A stretch of DNA of 64,000 nucleotides from Aeromicrobium massiliense JC14 (GTDB taxonomy: Bacteria; Actinomycetota; Actinomycetes; Propionibacteriales; Nocardioidaceae), in NCBI RefSeq assembly GCF_000312105.1, contig NZ_HE978638.1:175816-239815 (forward strand). The letters run 5' to 3'. The number at the start of each line of letters is the position of its first letter. Position 1 is the first letter of the stretch. This document shows, piece after piece, positions 39,807 to 47,130 of the stretch. The position numbers were made by a program, and so were the translations under genes. The notes under the pieces were generated by a model. The model made no database searches. It was not told the origin of the DNA and saw nothing but the letters and a program-made list of their open reading frames with translations.

Positions 39807-42367
39807 GGCGCGCAGTCCTGGCGCTGACCCTCGCGCTGACGGTCGGCGCCCTGGTCAGCCCTGGCGGCGCGACCGCCGACACCTCCGACGCGTTCTCCGC
39901 GACGAAGAGCATGGAGCGCGTGTTCGAGGAGGGCGGCGACCGGGTCGTCGTGGACGAGCGCACGGTGACCGTCAAGGTCGACCACACCAAGAACCTGCGT
40001 GGCCGCGAGCGGGTCCAGGTCTCCTGGTCCGGTGCCCACCCGAGCGGAGGGCGGGCCACGAACCCGTTCGGCGAGAAGGGCCTCGATCAGGAGTACCCGG
40101 TCGTGGTCCTGCAGTGCCGGGGACGCGACGACTCCTCGCTGCCCGCGGGACGTCGCCTCGCCCGCGAGACCTGCTGGACCTCGACCCCTCGTCAGCGCTC
40201 GGTCCAGGCGTCGGAGCGCACGGCACTGTGGCGGCAGGACGCGTTCGCCTCGGCCACCGACCGGGAGCCCAAGTCGGGCCTGAGCCCCTTCCCGAGCGAG
40301 CAGTGCGACGACGTCGAACGTCTCTCCTCGCGCGTGACGCCCTTCCGGGCCGCGTCCGGCACGGTTCACGTGTCGTGCAGCGCCACGACGATGGCGCCGG
40401 AGGCGGCGGCCGACGCCGCCTTTCCCCCGGCGGAGGTCGCGGCATTCACCGACGTCGACGGCAACGGCGAGGTGAGCTTCGAGGTGCGTACCGCGACCGA
40501 GAACGAGTCCCTCGGGTGCAGCTCGACCACGCCGTGCTCTCTCGTCGTCATCCCCATCATGGGCATCAGCTGTGCCGACGGCGCCAGCAACGAGTGCCTG
40601 AAGACCGGTCAGTTCGCGCCCGGCTCGAGCAACTACTCCGGAGAAGGGGTCGACGCTGCGGTCTCACCCGTGTACTGGTGGGCCGAGTCGAACTGGCGCA
40701 ACCGGATCAGCGTCCCGCTGACCTTCGCCACGGAGCCCGACGTCTGCGACGTCAAGGACTCGCGCGCCCCCACCGCCTTCTACGGCTCGGAGCTGCTCAG
40801 CCAGGCGTCCACGCAGTGGGCGCCGGCGTACTGCCTGAAGCGTGACCGCTTCAAGTTCCAGCACAACCGCATGGCCGACGGCGCCGCCTTCGCGCTGATG
40901 GAGAGGGGCGAGGCTGCCGCCGCGTTCGTGTCGGGCGAGCAGGAGGCCGCGAACGACACACGTGTCGGCTACGCCCCGACGGCGGTGACCGGCTTCGCCG
41001 TCTCGTACGTCATCGACCGACCCGACAACGCCGGCGAGCTCGAGCAGCTGCGGCTGACTCCCCGCCTGCTGGCCAAGCTGATCACGCAGTCGTACACCGG
41101 GTCGACGATCGGCCAGCAGCACCCCGGCATGGCCAAGAACCCGATGTCGATCAACCAGGACCCGGAGTTCAGGGCGCTCAACCCCGGCCTGGACTCGATC
41201 GCCCGGGAGGCCGGCGCGGCCCTGCTGTCGCTGTCCGAGGCGTCGGACGTCGTCGAGAGCATCACGACCTACATCGCGTCCGACCCCGAGGCGGCCGCGT
41301 TCGTCAAGGGCCAGGCCGACCCGTGGGGGATGGTCGTGAACCCGAGCTACCGCGCGATCAAGCTCCCCGTGGACGAGTGGCCGCTGCTGGACAAGTTCGT
41401 GCCGTCCTCGGCGCAGGAGTGTCGACGCCAGATCAGCACGCCCTACATGACCCAGCTCGCGGCACCGATCAGCTCGCTGCGCAAGATCGCCGAGGCCGTG
41501 CTCGACGGGTGGCCGAACGTGCAGACCAAGTGCACCCGGTCGAGCGTCTCCGACCCGTGGAAGATGGGTCGGGTCGATCGCCAGGGCATCGGCAGCCGCT
41601 TCATGCTGGGCGTCGTCGGCCTCGGCGACGCTGCCCGTCTCGACCTCCGCACGGCGTCGTTGCAGACGAAGGTCACGCGCGGCAGCGGCACGGCCTTCAC
41701 GAACGCGTCGGGACGCAGCTTCGTGGCGCCGACGGAGTCGGCGGTCCGTGCTGCCGTCCGGACGGCCCGGGCGCCCAGGGCGGCGCTCGGCGCCCTGACC
41801 CTCGGGCCGGAGACGACGCGTCGCGACGCGGCGGCCTACCCCGGCGCCATGGTGGTCTACACCGCGGCTCGTCTCGAGGGGATGCCGAAGGCGGACGCCC
41901 GCAAGGTCGCGCAGTTCATCCGCGTCGCCACGACGGAGGGGCAAGCGGTCGGAGCGGCCAACGGCCAGCTTCCCCGCGGCTTCGTGCCCATCGTGCGCAC
42001 CGGTGCGACCGCAGCGCTGTGGAAGCAGGCCCGCGCCGTGGCCGACGCAGTCGAGGCGCAGGCACCGTCGTCTTCGACGGACGCCGGCGACGATGACGAC
42101 ACGAAGCCGGTGAAGGGAGCTCCGGGAGATGGCGCTCCGTCGCCCTCCGGCGCTGCCCCCGGGGCAGAGGCACCTGCCGCGGCCCCTGGCACGACTCCGT
42201 CGAACGTCCCCGCCACCACGACGACGCTGGAGGCGGCGCCCACCGCAGCGACGACCTCGTCGACCGGGAGGCTGCTCATGGCGAGCCTGTTGGGTCTGCT
42301 GCTGCTCGCCGGGCTCGGTGCCCCCGCCGTCCGGATCGCCGCCTTGGTACGAGGGGGTCGTCGATGA
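39803..42367 (+). CDS. 854-aa secreted, C-terminally anchored PstS-like protein
   Basis: The product has a signal peptide (about 1-27), an N-terminal Cys-rich beta-type region (about 30-270, at least eight Cys), a central part (about 280-620) resembling a PstS-type periplasmic binding fold (AVTGFAVSYVIDRP, LRLTPRLLAKLITQSYTGS, NPMSINQDPEFRALNP), another alpha/beta part to about 755, an Ala/Pro/Thr-rich linker and a final helix (about 827-847) with a basic tail. I do not recognise a defined family, and the binding-fold assignment is tentative. The ATG overlaps the previous stop, and its stop overlaps the sortase-like gene, so it is made together with the phosphate transporter. It may bind phosphate or phosphorylated compounds. 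Confidence 0.75.
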   Translation: MRRAVLALTLALTVGALVSPGGATADTSDAFSATKSMERVFEEGGDRVVVDERTVTVKVDHTKNLRGRERVQVSWSGAHPSGGRATNPFGEKGLDQEYPVVVLQCRGRDDSSLPAGRRLARETCWTSTPRQRSVQASERTALWRQDAFASATDREPKSGLSPFPSEQCDDVERLSSRVTPFRAASGTVHVSCSATTMAPEAAADAAFPPAEVAAFTDVDGNGEVSFEVRTATENESLGCSSTTPCSLVVIPIMGISCADGASNECLKTGQFAPGSSNYSGEGVDAAVSPVYWWAESNWRNRISVPLTFATEPDVCDVKDSRAPTAFYGSELLSQASTQWAPAYCLKRDRFKFQHNRMADGAAFALMERGEAAAAFVSGEQEAANDTRVGYAPTAVTGFAVSYVIDRPDNAGELEQLRLTPRLLAKLITQSYTGSTIGQQHPGMAKNPMSINQDPEFRALNPGLDSIAREAGAALLSLSEASDVVESITTYIASDPEAAAFVKGQADPWGMVVNPSYRAIKLPVDEWPLLDKFVPSSAQECRRQISTPYMTQLAAPISSLRKIAEAVLDGWPNVQTKCTRSSVSDPWKMGRVDRQGIGSRFMLGVVGLGDAARLDLRTASLQTKVTRGSGTAFTNASGRSFVAPTESAVRAAVRTARAPRAALGALTLGPETTRRDAAAYPGAMVVYTAARLEGMPKADARKVAQFIRVATTEGQAVGAANGQLPRGFVPIVRTGATAALWKQARAVADAVEAQAPSSSTDAGDDDDTKPVKGAPGDGAPSPSGAAPGAEAPAAAPGTTPSNVPATTTTLEAAPTAATTSSTGRLLMASLLGLLLLAGLGAPAVRIAALVRGGRR

Positions 42368-43344
42368 GTGCCGCCGTGCAGGTCGCGCCGACGCCGTTGC
42401 CCGACGCGGAACCGGAGGCCCCGGAGGGTCGTCGGCGTGCGCCGCGCGAGCCGTTCCGGCGTGCTCGCGCGGTCTGGGCGGGCCTTCGAGCTGCTGAACG
42501 CCGTGGTGTGCCTGACGAGGTGTCGGTCGTGACCTCGTCCCTGACCGTGCTGGCGGTCGTCGCCGCCTGGCTCCTGCTGCAGCTGCTGCTGCTGAGCGGG
42601 CTGGCGCAGGACCGTGGTCAGACCCTCCTCCACGACCAGCTGCGGGCTGACCTCGCTGCCGCGACCGTCCCGATCGGCGGCATCGTGGCGCCGGGCACGC
42701 CGGTGGCCCAGCTGGTCATCCCGGCGATCGACCTGGAGCAGGTCGTGGTCGAGGGCACCTCGGCCGGCCAGCTCGCCGACGCGCCCGGGCACCGACGCGA
42801 CACCGTCATGCCCGGTCAGCAGGGGACCGCGGTGGTCTACGGACGGGCGGTGACCCACGGAGGCCCCTTCGCCGACGTCACGTCGCTGCGGACGGGTGAC
42901 GTCATCGAGGCGACCACCGGCCAGGGCGTCGCGCGGTACACGGTGACGGGCGTCCGCCGAGCGGGTGACCCTCTGCCTCAGCCGCTCGCAGCGGGGAAGG
43001 GGCGGCTGACCTTGGTCACGGCGGAAGGGGACGGACGTCTGGCCGCCCTGTCGGCCGGCTCGGCCGTCTACGTCGACGCCGACCTCTCCACCGAGGCGCA
43101 GCCCGTCCCCGCCGGGCGGCTCAACGCGGTGACCGACGCCGAGCTGCCCATGGGGACCGACACCAGTGCGATGGCGGCGCTCGCGCTGGCCCTGGGCGGG
43201 CTGCTGGCGGTGGCGGTGGGACTGACCTGGCTGACGCGGCGGGTCGGCGCACCACTGGCCTGGGTACTGGGCATCGCCCCGCTGCTGGCGTCGGCATGGG
43301 TGGCCGGTGACATGGCCGTCCACCTGCTCCCGAACCTGCTCTGA
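42364..43344 (+). CDS. Sortase-fold membrane protein lacking catalytic Cys and His (pseudo-sortase)
   Basis: A 326-aa protein with a charged cytoplasmic N-terminus, a helix at about 58-80, a sortase-like domain at about 110-240, and two further helices at about 270-290 and 299-319. The domain follows the class D/E sortase plan: VVVEGTSAGQL, PGHRRDTVMPGQQGTAV, then GPFADVTSLRTGDVI and GKGRLTLVTAEG. In sortases the segment before GxPF reads GH with the catalytic His; here it is GR (Arg161). The LTLxTC motif ends in Ala220 instead of the catalytic Cys. It should not have transpeptidase activity and could be a scaffold or a binder of the C-terminally anchored PstS proteins encoded just before it. 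The assignment as sortase fold is good; the inactive status is inferred from alignment by eye. Confidence 0.78.
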   Translation: MSAAVQVAPTPLPDAEPEAPEGRRRAPREPFRRARAVWAGLRAAERRGVPDEVSVVTSSLTVLAVVAAWLLLQLLLLSGLAQDRGQTLLHDQLRADLAAATVPIGGIVAPGTPVAQLVIPAIDLEQVVVEGTSAGQLADAPGHRRDTVMPGQQGTAVVYGRAVTHGGPFADVTSLRTGDVIEATTGQGVARYTVTGVRRAGDPLPQPLAAGKGRLTLVTAEGDGRLAALSAGSAVYVDADLSTEAQPVPAGRLNAVTDAELPMGTDTSAMAALALALGGLLAVAVGLTWLTRRVGAPLAWVLGIAPLLASAWVAGDMAVHLLPNLL

Positions 43345-43348
43345 CACG

Positions 43349-43383
43349 AACGCTGGGTGGCCGCCGAGCGGTCACCCAGTGTT
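43349..43383 (+). terminator. Hairpin overlapping the second PHO box
   Basis: AACGCTGGGTGGCC (43349-43362) pairs with GGTCACCCAGTGTT (43370-43383) with two wobbles and a 7-nt loop, 4 nt after the pseudo-sortase stop. The right arm is also the first PHO-box unit. Possible terminator or attenuator. Confidence 0.5.
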
Positions 43384-43391
43384 CATCGCAA
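43370..43391 (+). promoter_or_regulatory. PhoP (PHO) box before second pstS
   Basis: Direct 11-nt units GGTCACCCAGT and GTTCATCGCAA. The second unit is identical to that of the pstC box, and the -10 TAACGT (43419-43424) again begins 27 nt downstream. Confidence 0.8.
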
Positions 43392-43418
43392 ACGTCCCGC
43401 GTTTCCCTGGCCGGTCCA

Positions 43419-43424
43419 TAACGT
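43419..43424 (+). promoter_or_regulatory. -10 hexamer of second pstS
   Basis: TAACGT has the same 27-nt spacing to the PHO box as at pstC. It gives a leader of about 47 nt with GAAGGA before the ATG. Confidence 0.55.
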
Positions 43425-43477
43425 CTCGACCGGTGGCCGGCGACCGACCGGCCTGAACTCCTCCCGAAGGACACGAC

Positions 43478-45313
43478 ATGATTCGCACCCGCGTCTCGGC
43501 CCTTGCGGCCGGCGCTGCCCTGGTGGCGGGCACGTTGGCCGTCACCACCGGAACGGCCCACGCCGCGAACGATTTCGACCCGACGTTCACTCCCGTCGCC
43601 GGCGACATCGTGGGCACCGGCTCGGACACCACGCAGGCCGCCATCGCCTACGCGGCCCAGGCCTACAACGTCGGCAAGCCCGCCGGCGCGCGCCTGGCGT
43701 CGTTCGCCGCGATCGGCGATCCCTCCTCCGTGGTCCTGCGCGAGGGCGCAACGCCCGTCCTGCGCACCGACATCGCCAGCTCGGGCAAGGGCAAGGCCCG
43801 CCTCGTCCCGGGCACCAACGACCCCAACGTCGACTACGCGCGCTCCTCGTCCTCGATCTCGGCCAGCGACAGCTCGCTGTTCCAGGCCGCCTTCGCGGTG
43901 GACGGTCTCAAGCTCGCCGTGAAGGCGACGGGCTCGAACGCCCCGGCCACCCTGACGGACCAGCAGATCCTCGGCATCTACGAGGGAACGATCACCGACT
44001 GGTCCCAGGTCGGCGGAAAGCCCGGAACCATCAAGGCGCTCATCCCGTTCGGCGGCTCCGGCACGCGCACGTACTTCGAGAGCCAGCTGAAGGCCGTCAA
44101 GAACGGCGCCGACCTGACGCTGTCCAACAAGCTCGTCGAGGTCCAGGAGCACAGCGACGACCAGATCAAGAACGACGCGAACGCCATCGCCCCGTTCTCC
44201 GAGGGCCGTGCCAAGTCGACGCCGACGGTCTCGCTGCTCGGCGGTTGGGCCCCCAAGCCCCGTCCCATGTACAACCTCGTCCGCAAGGCGGACCTGAACG
44301 GTGCCCTCGGTGCCAAGCTCGAGGGCATCTTCGGCGAGAACGGCTTCCTGTGCTCGGCCGAGGGCAAGGCGGCCATCGAGAAGGCCGGCTTCCTGCAGCT
44401 CGCGTCCACCGACCGCGGTGGCGTGTGCGGTGAGTGGCTCGAGGGCGCGACCAACAACTTCAAGACCTCCGACGACGCGGCAGCCGCGACGTCGACGTCG
44501 CTGAAGGTCGCGTCGCTGGGCAAGCGTCAGGTGCGTCTGACCGCCACGGTGAAGTCCACGGTCTCGGTCCAGGGGTCGGTGGAGTTCACCGAGAACGGCA
44601 CGTCGCTCGGCAAGGCCGTCGTCGCCGGCGGCGTCGCCAACCTGACGCTGTCCAACGTCGCGCCCGGTGCGCACACCTACGCCGCGGCGTTCACGCCCCG
44701 CGACGTCCTGTCGCAGCACGCGTCGAACGCGGCCGCGGTCAAGGTCACGGTCAAGACGCCGGTCGCGCTCAGCGTCGCCTCGGCCCGCACCACCTACGGC
44801 CGCGCGGTCGCGCTGACGGCCAAGGCCAGCGCCCCGGTCAACGGTGCCGCGACGGTCACCGTCGGCGGCCGTGCCTACCGCACCGTCTTCGCCAAGGGCG
44901 CCGCCCGGGTCACCGTCCCGGCCGGCATCGCGGCGGGCAACCAGCGCCTGACCGTCGCCTTCGGCGGCAGCGCCACGCACGACGCCGCCTCCGCGGCGGG
45001 CACGGTCTCGGTGGCCAAGGCCGCCGGCGTGGTCACCGCGAAGCTCTCGGCGACGCGCATCAAGGCCACCAAGCGTGGCTCGGTCACCGTCACGGTCGTC
45101 CCGAGCGGCGCGGCCAAGGGCACGCCGGTCACCGGCAAGATCACGATCAAGCGCGGCTCGAAGACGGTCGGCACGGCCGTCCTGCGCGGCGGCAAGGCCA
45201 CGGTCAAGCTCGCGAAGCTCAAGAAGGGCTCGCACAAGCTGACCGTCGTCTACTCCGGCGACCGCAACGTCGCGCCCGCCAAGGGCAAGACGCTGAAGCT
45301 CACCGTCCGCTGA
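43478..45313 (+). CDS. pstS: PstS-type binding protein with bacterial Ig-like domains
   Basis: A 611-aa exported protein. The signal peptide ends at AHA (about residue 29) with no lipobox Cys. The phosphate-binding-like domain (about 33-335) has [31 protein letters not shown] and an [10 protein letters not shown] segment. The C-terminal half (about 340-611) consists of about three Ig-like repeats (Big_3/Big_5-like), each with a VTV-rich final strand, and is Lys- and Thr-rich. There is no transmembrane helix or LPXTG, so it may stick to the wall through the basic Ig-like domains or be released. It has its own PHO box and heads the second unit (pstS-pstB-transglycosylase). Whether it feeds PstCA or forms an extracellular phosphate trap is not clear. 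Confidence 0.85.
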   Translation: MIRTRVSALAAGAALVAGTLAVTTGTAHAANDFDPTFTPVAGDIVGTGSDTTQAAIAYAAQAYNVGKPAGARLASFAAIGDPSSVVLREGATPVLRTDIASSGKGKARLVPGTNDPNVDYARSSSSISASDSSLFQAAFAVDGLKLAVKATGSNAPATLTDQQILGIYEGTITDWSQVGGKPGTIKALIPFGGSGTRTYFESQLKAVKNGADLTLSNKLVEVQEHSDDQIKNDANAIAPFSEGRAKSTPTVSLLGGWAPKPRPMYNLVRKADLNGALGAKLEGIFGENGFLCSAEGKAAIEKAGFLQLASTDRGGVCGEWLEGATNNFKTSDDAAAATSTSLKVASLGKRQVRLTATVKSTVSVQGSVEFTENGTSLGKAVVAGGVANLTLSNVAPGAHTYAAAFTPRDVLSQHASNAAAVKVTVKTPVALSVASARTTYGRAVALTAKASAPVNGAATVTVGGRAYRTVFAKGAARVTVPAGIAAGNQRLTVAFGGSATHDAASAAGTVSVAKAAGVVTAKLSATRIKATKRGSVTVTVVPSGAAKGTPVTGKITIKRGSKTVGTAVLRGGKATVKLAKLKKGSHKLTVVYSGDRNVAPAKGKTLKLTVR

Positions 45314-45328
45314 GCACCACCCCACCCC

Positions 45329-45363
45329 GGCCGGGTCGGCGCCCTCGTGGCGCCGGCCCGGCC
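45329..45363 (+). terminator. Intercistronic hairpin between pstS and pstB
   Basis: GGCCGGGTCGGCGCC (45329-45343) pairs with GGCGCCGGCCCGGCC (45349-45363), one wobble, 5-nt loop. It probably stabilises the upstream pstS message or partly terminates, lowering pstB relative to the abundant binding protein. Confidence 0.55.
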
Positions 45364-45386
45364 CGCACCACCAGAGAGGCTCCTCG

Positions 45387-46262
45387 ATGAGCACCGACGC
45401 GATCACGACCATCGTCCCGGCCGTGTCCGACGACACCACCGTCCTGCCCGCCGTCGTGCCGGCGCGCGCGCTCGCGCCGGGCTCCCGCGCCGCGACGCTG
45501 GACGCGCGCGAGGTCTCGGCCTGGTTCGGCAGCCGCAAGGTGCTGGACCGGGTCTCGCTGCACATGCCGGCCGGCGGCATCACCGCGCTCATCGGCCCCT
45601 CCGGCTGCGGCAAGTCGACCTTCCTGCGCATCCTCAACCGCATGCACGAGCTCGTCCCGAGCGCCCAGCTCGGCGGCCAGGTGCTGCTCGACGGCGAGGA
45701 CGTCTACGAGCCGCAGCGCAAGCTCATGGACGTGCGCCGCGACATCGGCATGGTGTTCCAGAAGCCGAACCCGTTCCCGGCCATGTCGATCCGCGACAAC
45801 GTCCTCGCCGGCCTCAAGCTGACCGGCACCCGTGCCGGCCGCGCCGAGAAGGACGAGCTGGTCGAGTCGTGCCTGGTGCGCGGCGGCCTGTGGAACGAGG
45901 TCAAGGACCGGCTGGACGCGCCCGGCGGCGGACTGTCCGGCGGCCAGCAGCAGCGCCTGTGCATCGCCCGGTCGCTGGCGATCAAGCCCAAGGTGCTGCT
46001 CATGGACGAGCCCTGCTCGGCGCTCGACCCCACGTCCACGCGGGTCATCGAGGAGACGATGGTCGAGCTGGCCCAGGAGGTCACGATCGTCATCGTCACG
46101 CACAACATGCAGCAGGCCGCGCGCGTCTCGGACCAGTGCGCGTTCTTCCTCGCGGCGCAGGGCACGCCGGGCGTCATCGTCGAGCACGGCGAGACCGGCG
46201 TGATGTTCTCCCACCCGCAGGACCAGCGCACGCACGACTACGTCAACGGCCGCTTCGGGTGA
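45387..46262 (+). CDS. pstB: Phosphate ABC transporter ATPase PstB
   Basis: A 291-aa nucleotide-binding subunit. Walker [10 protein letters not shown] is at 70-78, Q-loop in [12 protein letters not shown], signature [16 protein letters not shown], Walker [16 protein letters not shown] and switch [13 protein letters not shown]. These phrases are PstB-specific. It has an extra 35-residue N-terminus before the ABC core. It is separated from pstC and pstA by four genes and is coupled to the following transglycosylase by a GTGA overlap. Confidence 0.97.
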   Translation: MSTDAITTIVPAVSDDTTVLPAVVPARALAPGSRAATLDAREVSAWFGSRKVLDRVSLHMPAGGITALIGPSGCGKSTFLRILNRMHELVPSAQLGGQVLLDGEDVYEPQRKLMDVRRDIGMVFQKPNPFPAMSIRDNVLAGLKLTGTRAGRAEKDELVESCLVRGGLWNEVKDRLDAPGGGLSGGQQQRLCIARSLAIKPKVLLMDEPCSALDPTSTRVIEETMVELAQEVTIVIVTHNMQQAARVSDQCAFFLAAQGTPGVIVEHGETGVMFSHPQDQRTHDYVNGRFG

Positions 46263-46978
46263 GCCGGACGACGCTGCTCGTCGGGGCGCTGGCCGTGGTC
46301 GCGGTCGGCGCCCTCGGCGCGTCCCTGGTGCCCGGCGCGCCGGCCGACCGGTCGATGACCCCCGACCCCGTCGTCGTAGCCGTCGCCCCGGCCGCGGCCA
46401 GCGTCGAGGAGCCCACGTCGCCGGCCGGCGACGGGGGAGCGGACCCGGCCTGGGTCGCCGAGACCGCCGCCCGCACCGGCGTCCCGGCCCGAGCGGTGCA
46501 GGCCTACGCCGGCGCGACCCTGCGCACGTCCGTCGAGCACCGCGGGTGCCGCCTGGGCTGGACGACGCTGGCGGGCATCGGACAGGTCGAGTCCGGCCAC
46601 GGACGCGGCGCGCTCGGCGACGACGGACGTCCGGTCGAGCCGATCTTCGGTCCCGCGCTGGACGGCTCCGAGGGCGTCGCGGCGATCGCGGCCACGAGCG
46701 CGTCCGTCGCCTGGCACGGCGACCCGCGCTGGGACCACGCGGTCGGGCCGCTGCAGTTCATCCCGTCCACGTGGGCGGCCTGGGAGGTGGACGCCGACGG
46801 CGACGGGGTCGCGGACCCGCACGACCTGGACGACGCCGCGCTCGCCGCCGCCCGCTACCTGTGCCACGACGGGCGCGACCTGTCGACGGCGGACGGCTGG
46901 ACCGCGGCGATCTTCAGCTACAACCACGCCGACGTGTACGTCCGCGCGGTGCACGCCGCCGCGACCTCGTACCGCTGA
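46259..46978 (+). CDS. Exported lytic murein transglycosylase (SLT/MltB-like)
   Basis: A 239-aa protein with an N-terminal signal/anchor helix (about 4-26), a short Pro/Ala linker and a transglycosylase domain (about 70-239). The catalytic Glu lies in [11 protein letters not shown], followed by the [40 protein letters not shown] stretch characteristic of MltB-type (SLT_2) enzymes in actinobacteria, and [10 protein letters not shown] near the C-terminus. It cleaves peptidoglycan glycan strands with anhydro-MurNAc formation. Its GTG overlaps the pstB stop, so it should be co-induced by phosphate starvation; it may open the wall for the surface PstS proteins or serve wall-polymer turnover. Confidence 0.85.
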   Translation: MSRTTLLVGALAVVAVGALGASLVPGAPADRSMTPDPVVVAVAPAAASVEEPTSPAGDGGADPAWVAETAARTGVPARAVQAYAGATLRTSVEHRGCRLGWTTLAGIGQVESGHGRGALGDDGRPVEPIFGPALDGSEGVAAIAATSASVAWHGDPRWDHAVGPLQFIPSTWAAWEVDADGDGVADPHDLDDAALAAARYLCHDGRDLSTADGWTAAIFSYNHADVYVRAVHAAATSYR

Positions 46979-46987
46979 CGGGACGCC

Positions 46988-47066
46988 CGGGGCGCTGACG
47001 AGCCGCCCGCACGCGGCGTGGAGCTGGGGGTCAGCGCCGCGCCGCGCCCGGCTCGTCAGCGCCCCG
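46988..47066. repeat. 18-bp perfect inverted repeat with 43-nt spacer
   Basis: CGGGGCGCTGACGAGCCG (46988-47005) recurs as its reverse complement at 47049-47066. The core TCAGCGCC also occurs inside the spacer (47031-47038), so alternative pairings exist. It follows the transglycosylase stop by 9 nt. Confidence 0.8.
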
Positions 47067-47080
47067 GACGCCTCGAGGAC

Positions 47081-47118
47081 GACGAAGGGACCCCGCCGGG
47101 TGGCGGGGCCCCTTCGTC
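47081..47118. terminator. Bidirectional terminator, GAAGGGnCCCC type
   Basis: GACGAAGGGACCCCGCC (47081-47097), loop GGGT, and an arm at 47102-47118 with one mismatch. It lies between the convergent transglycosylase and M13 peptidase genes. Its core resembles the hairpin at 59633-59677. Confidence 0.8.
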
Positions 47119-47130
47119 ACCTGCGCGTGG

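Noticed and set aside
42838..42864. YGRAVTHGGPF as an intact sortase site using the His of TH
   Set aside because: The His is four residues after the position of the catalytic His, and the Cys position is Ala. I therefore did not call an active sortase.
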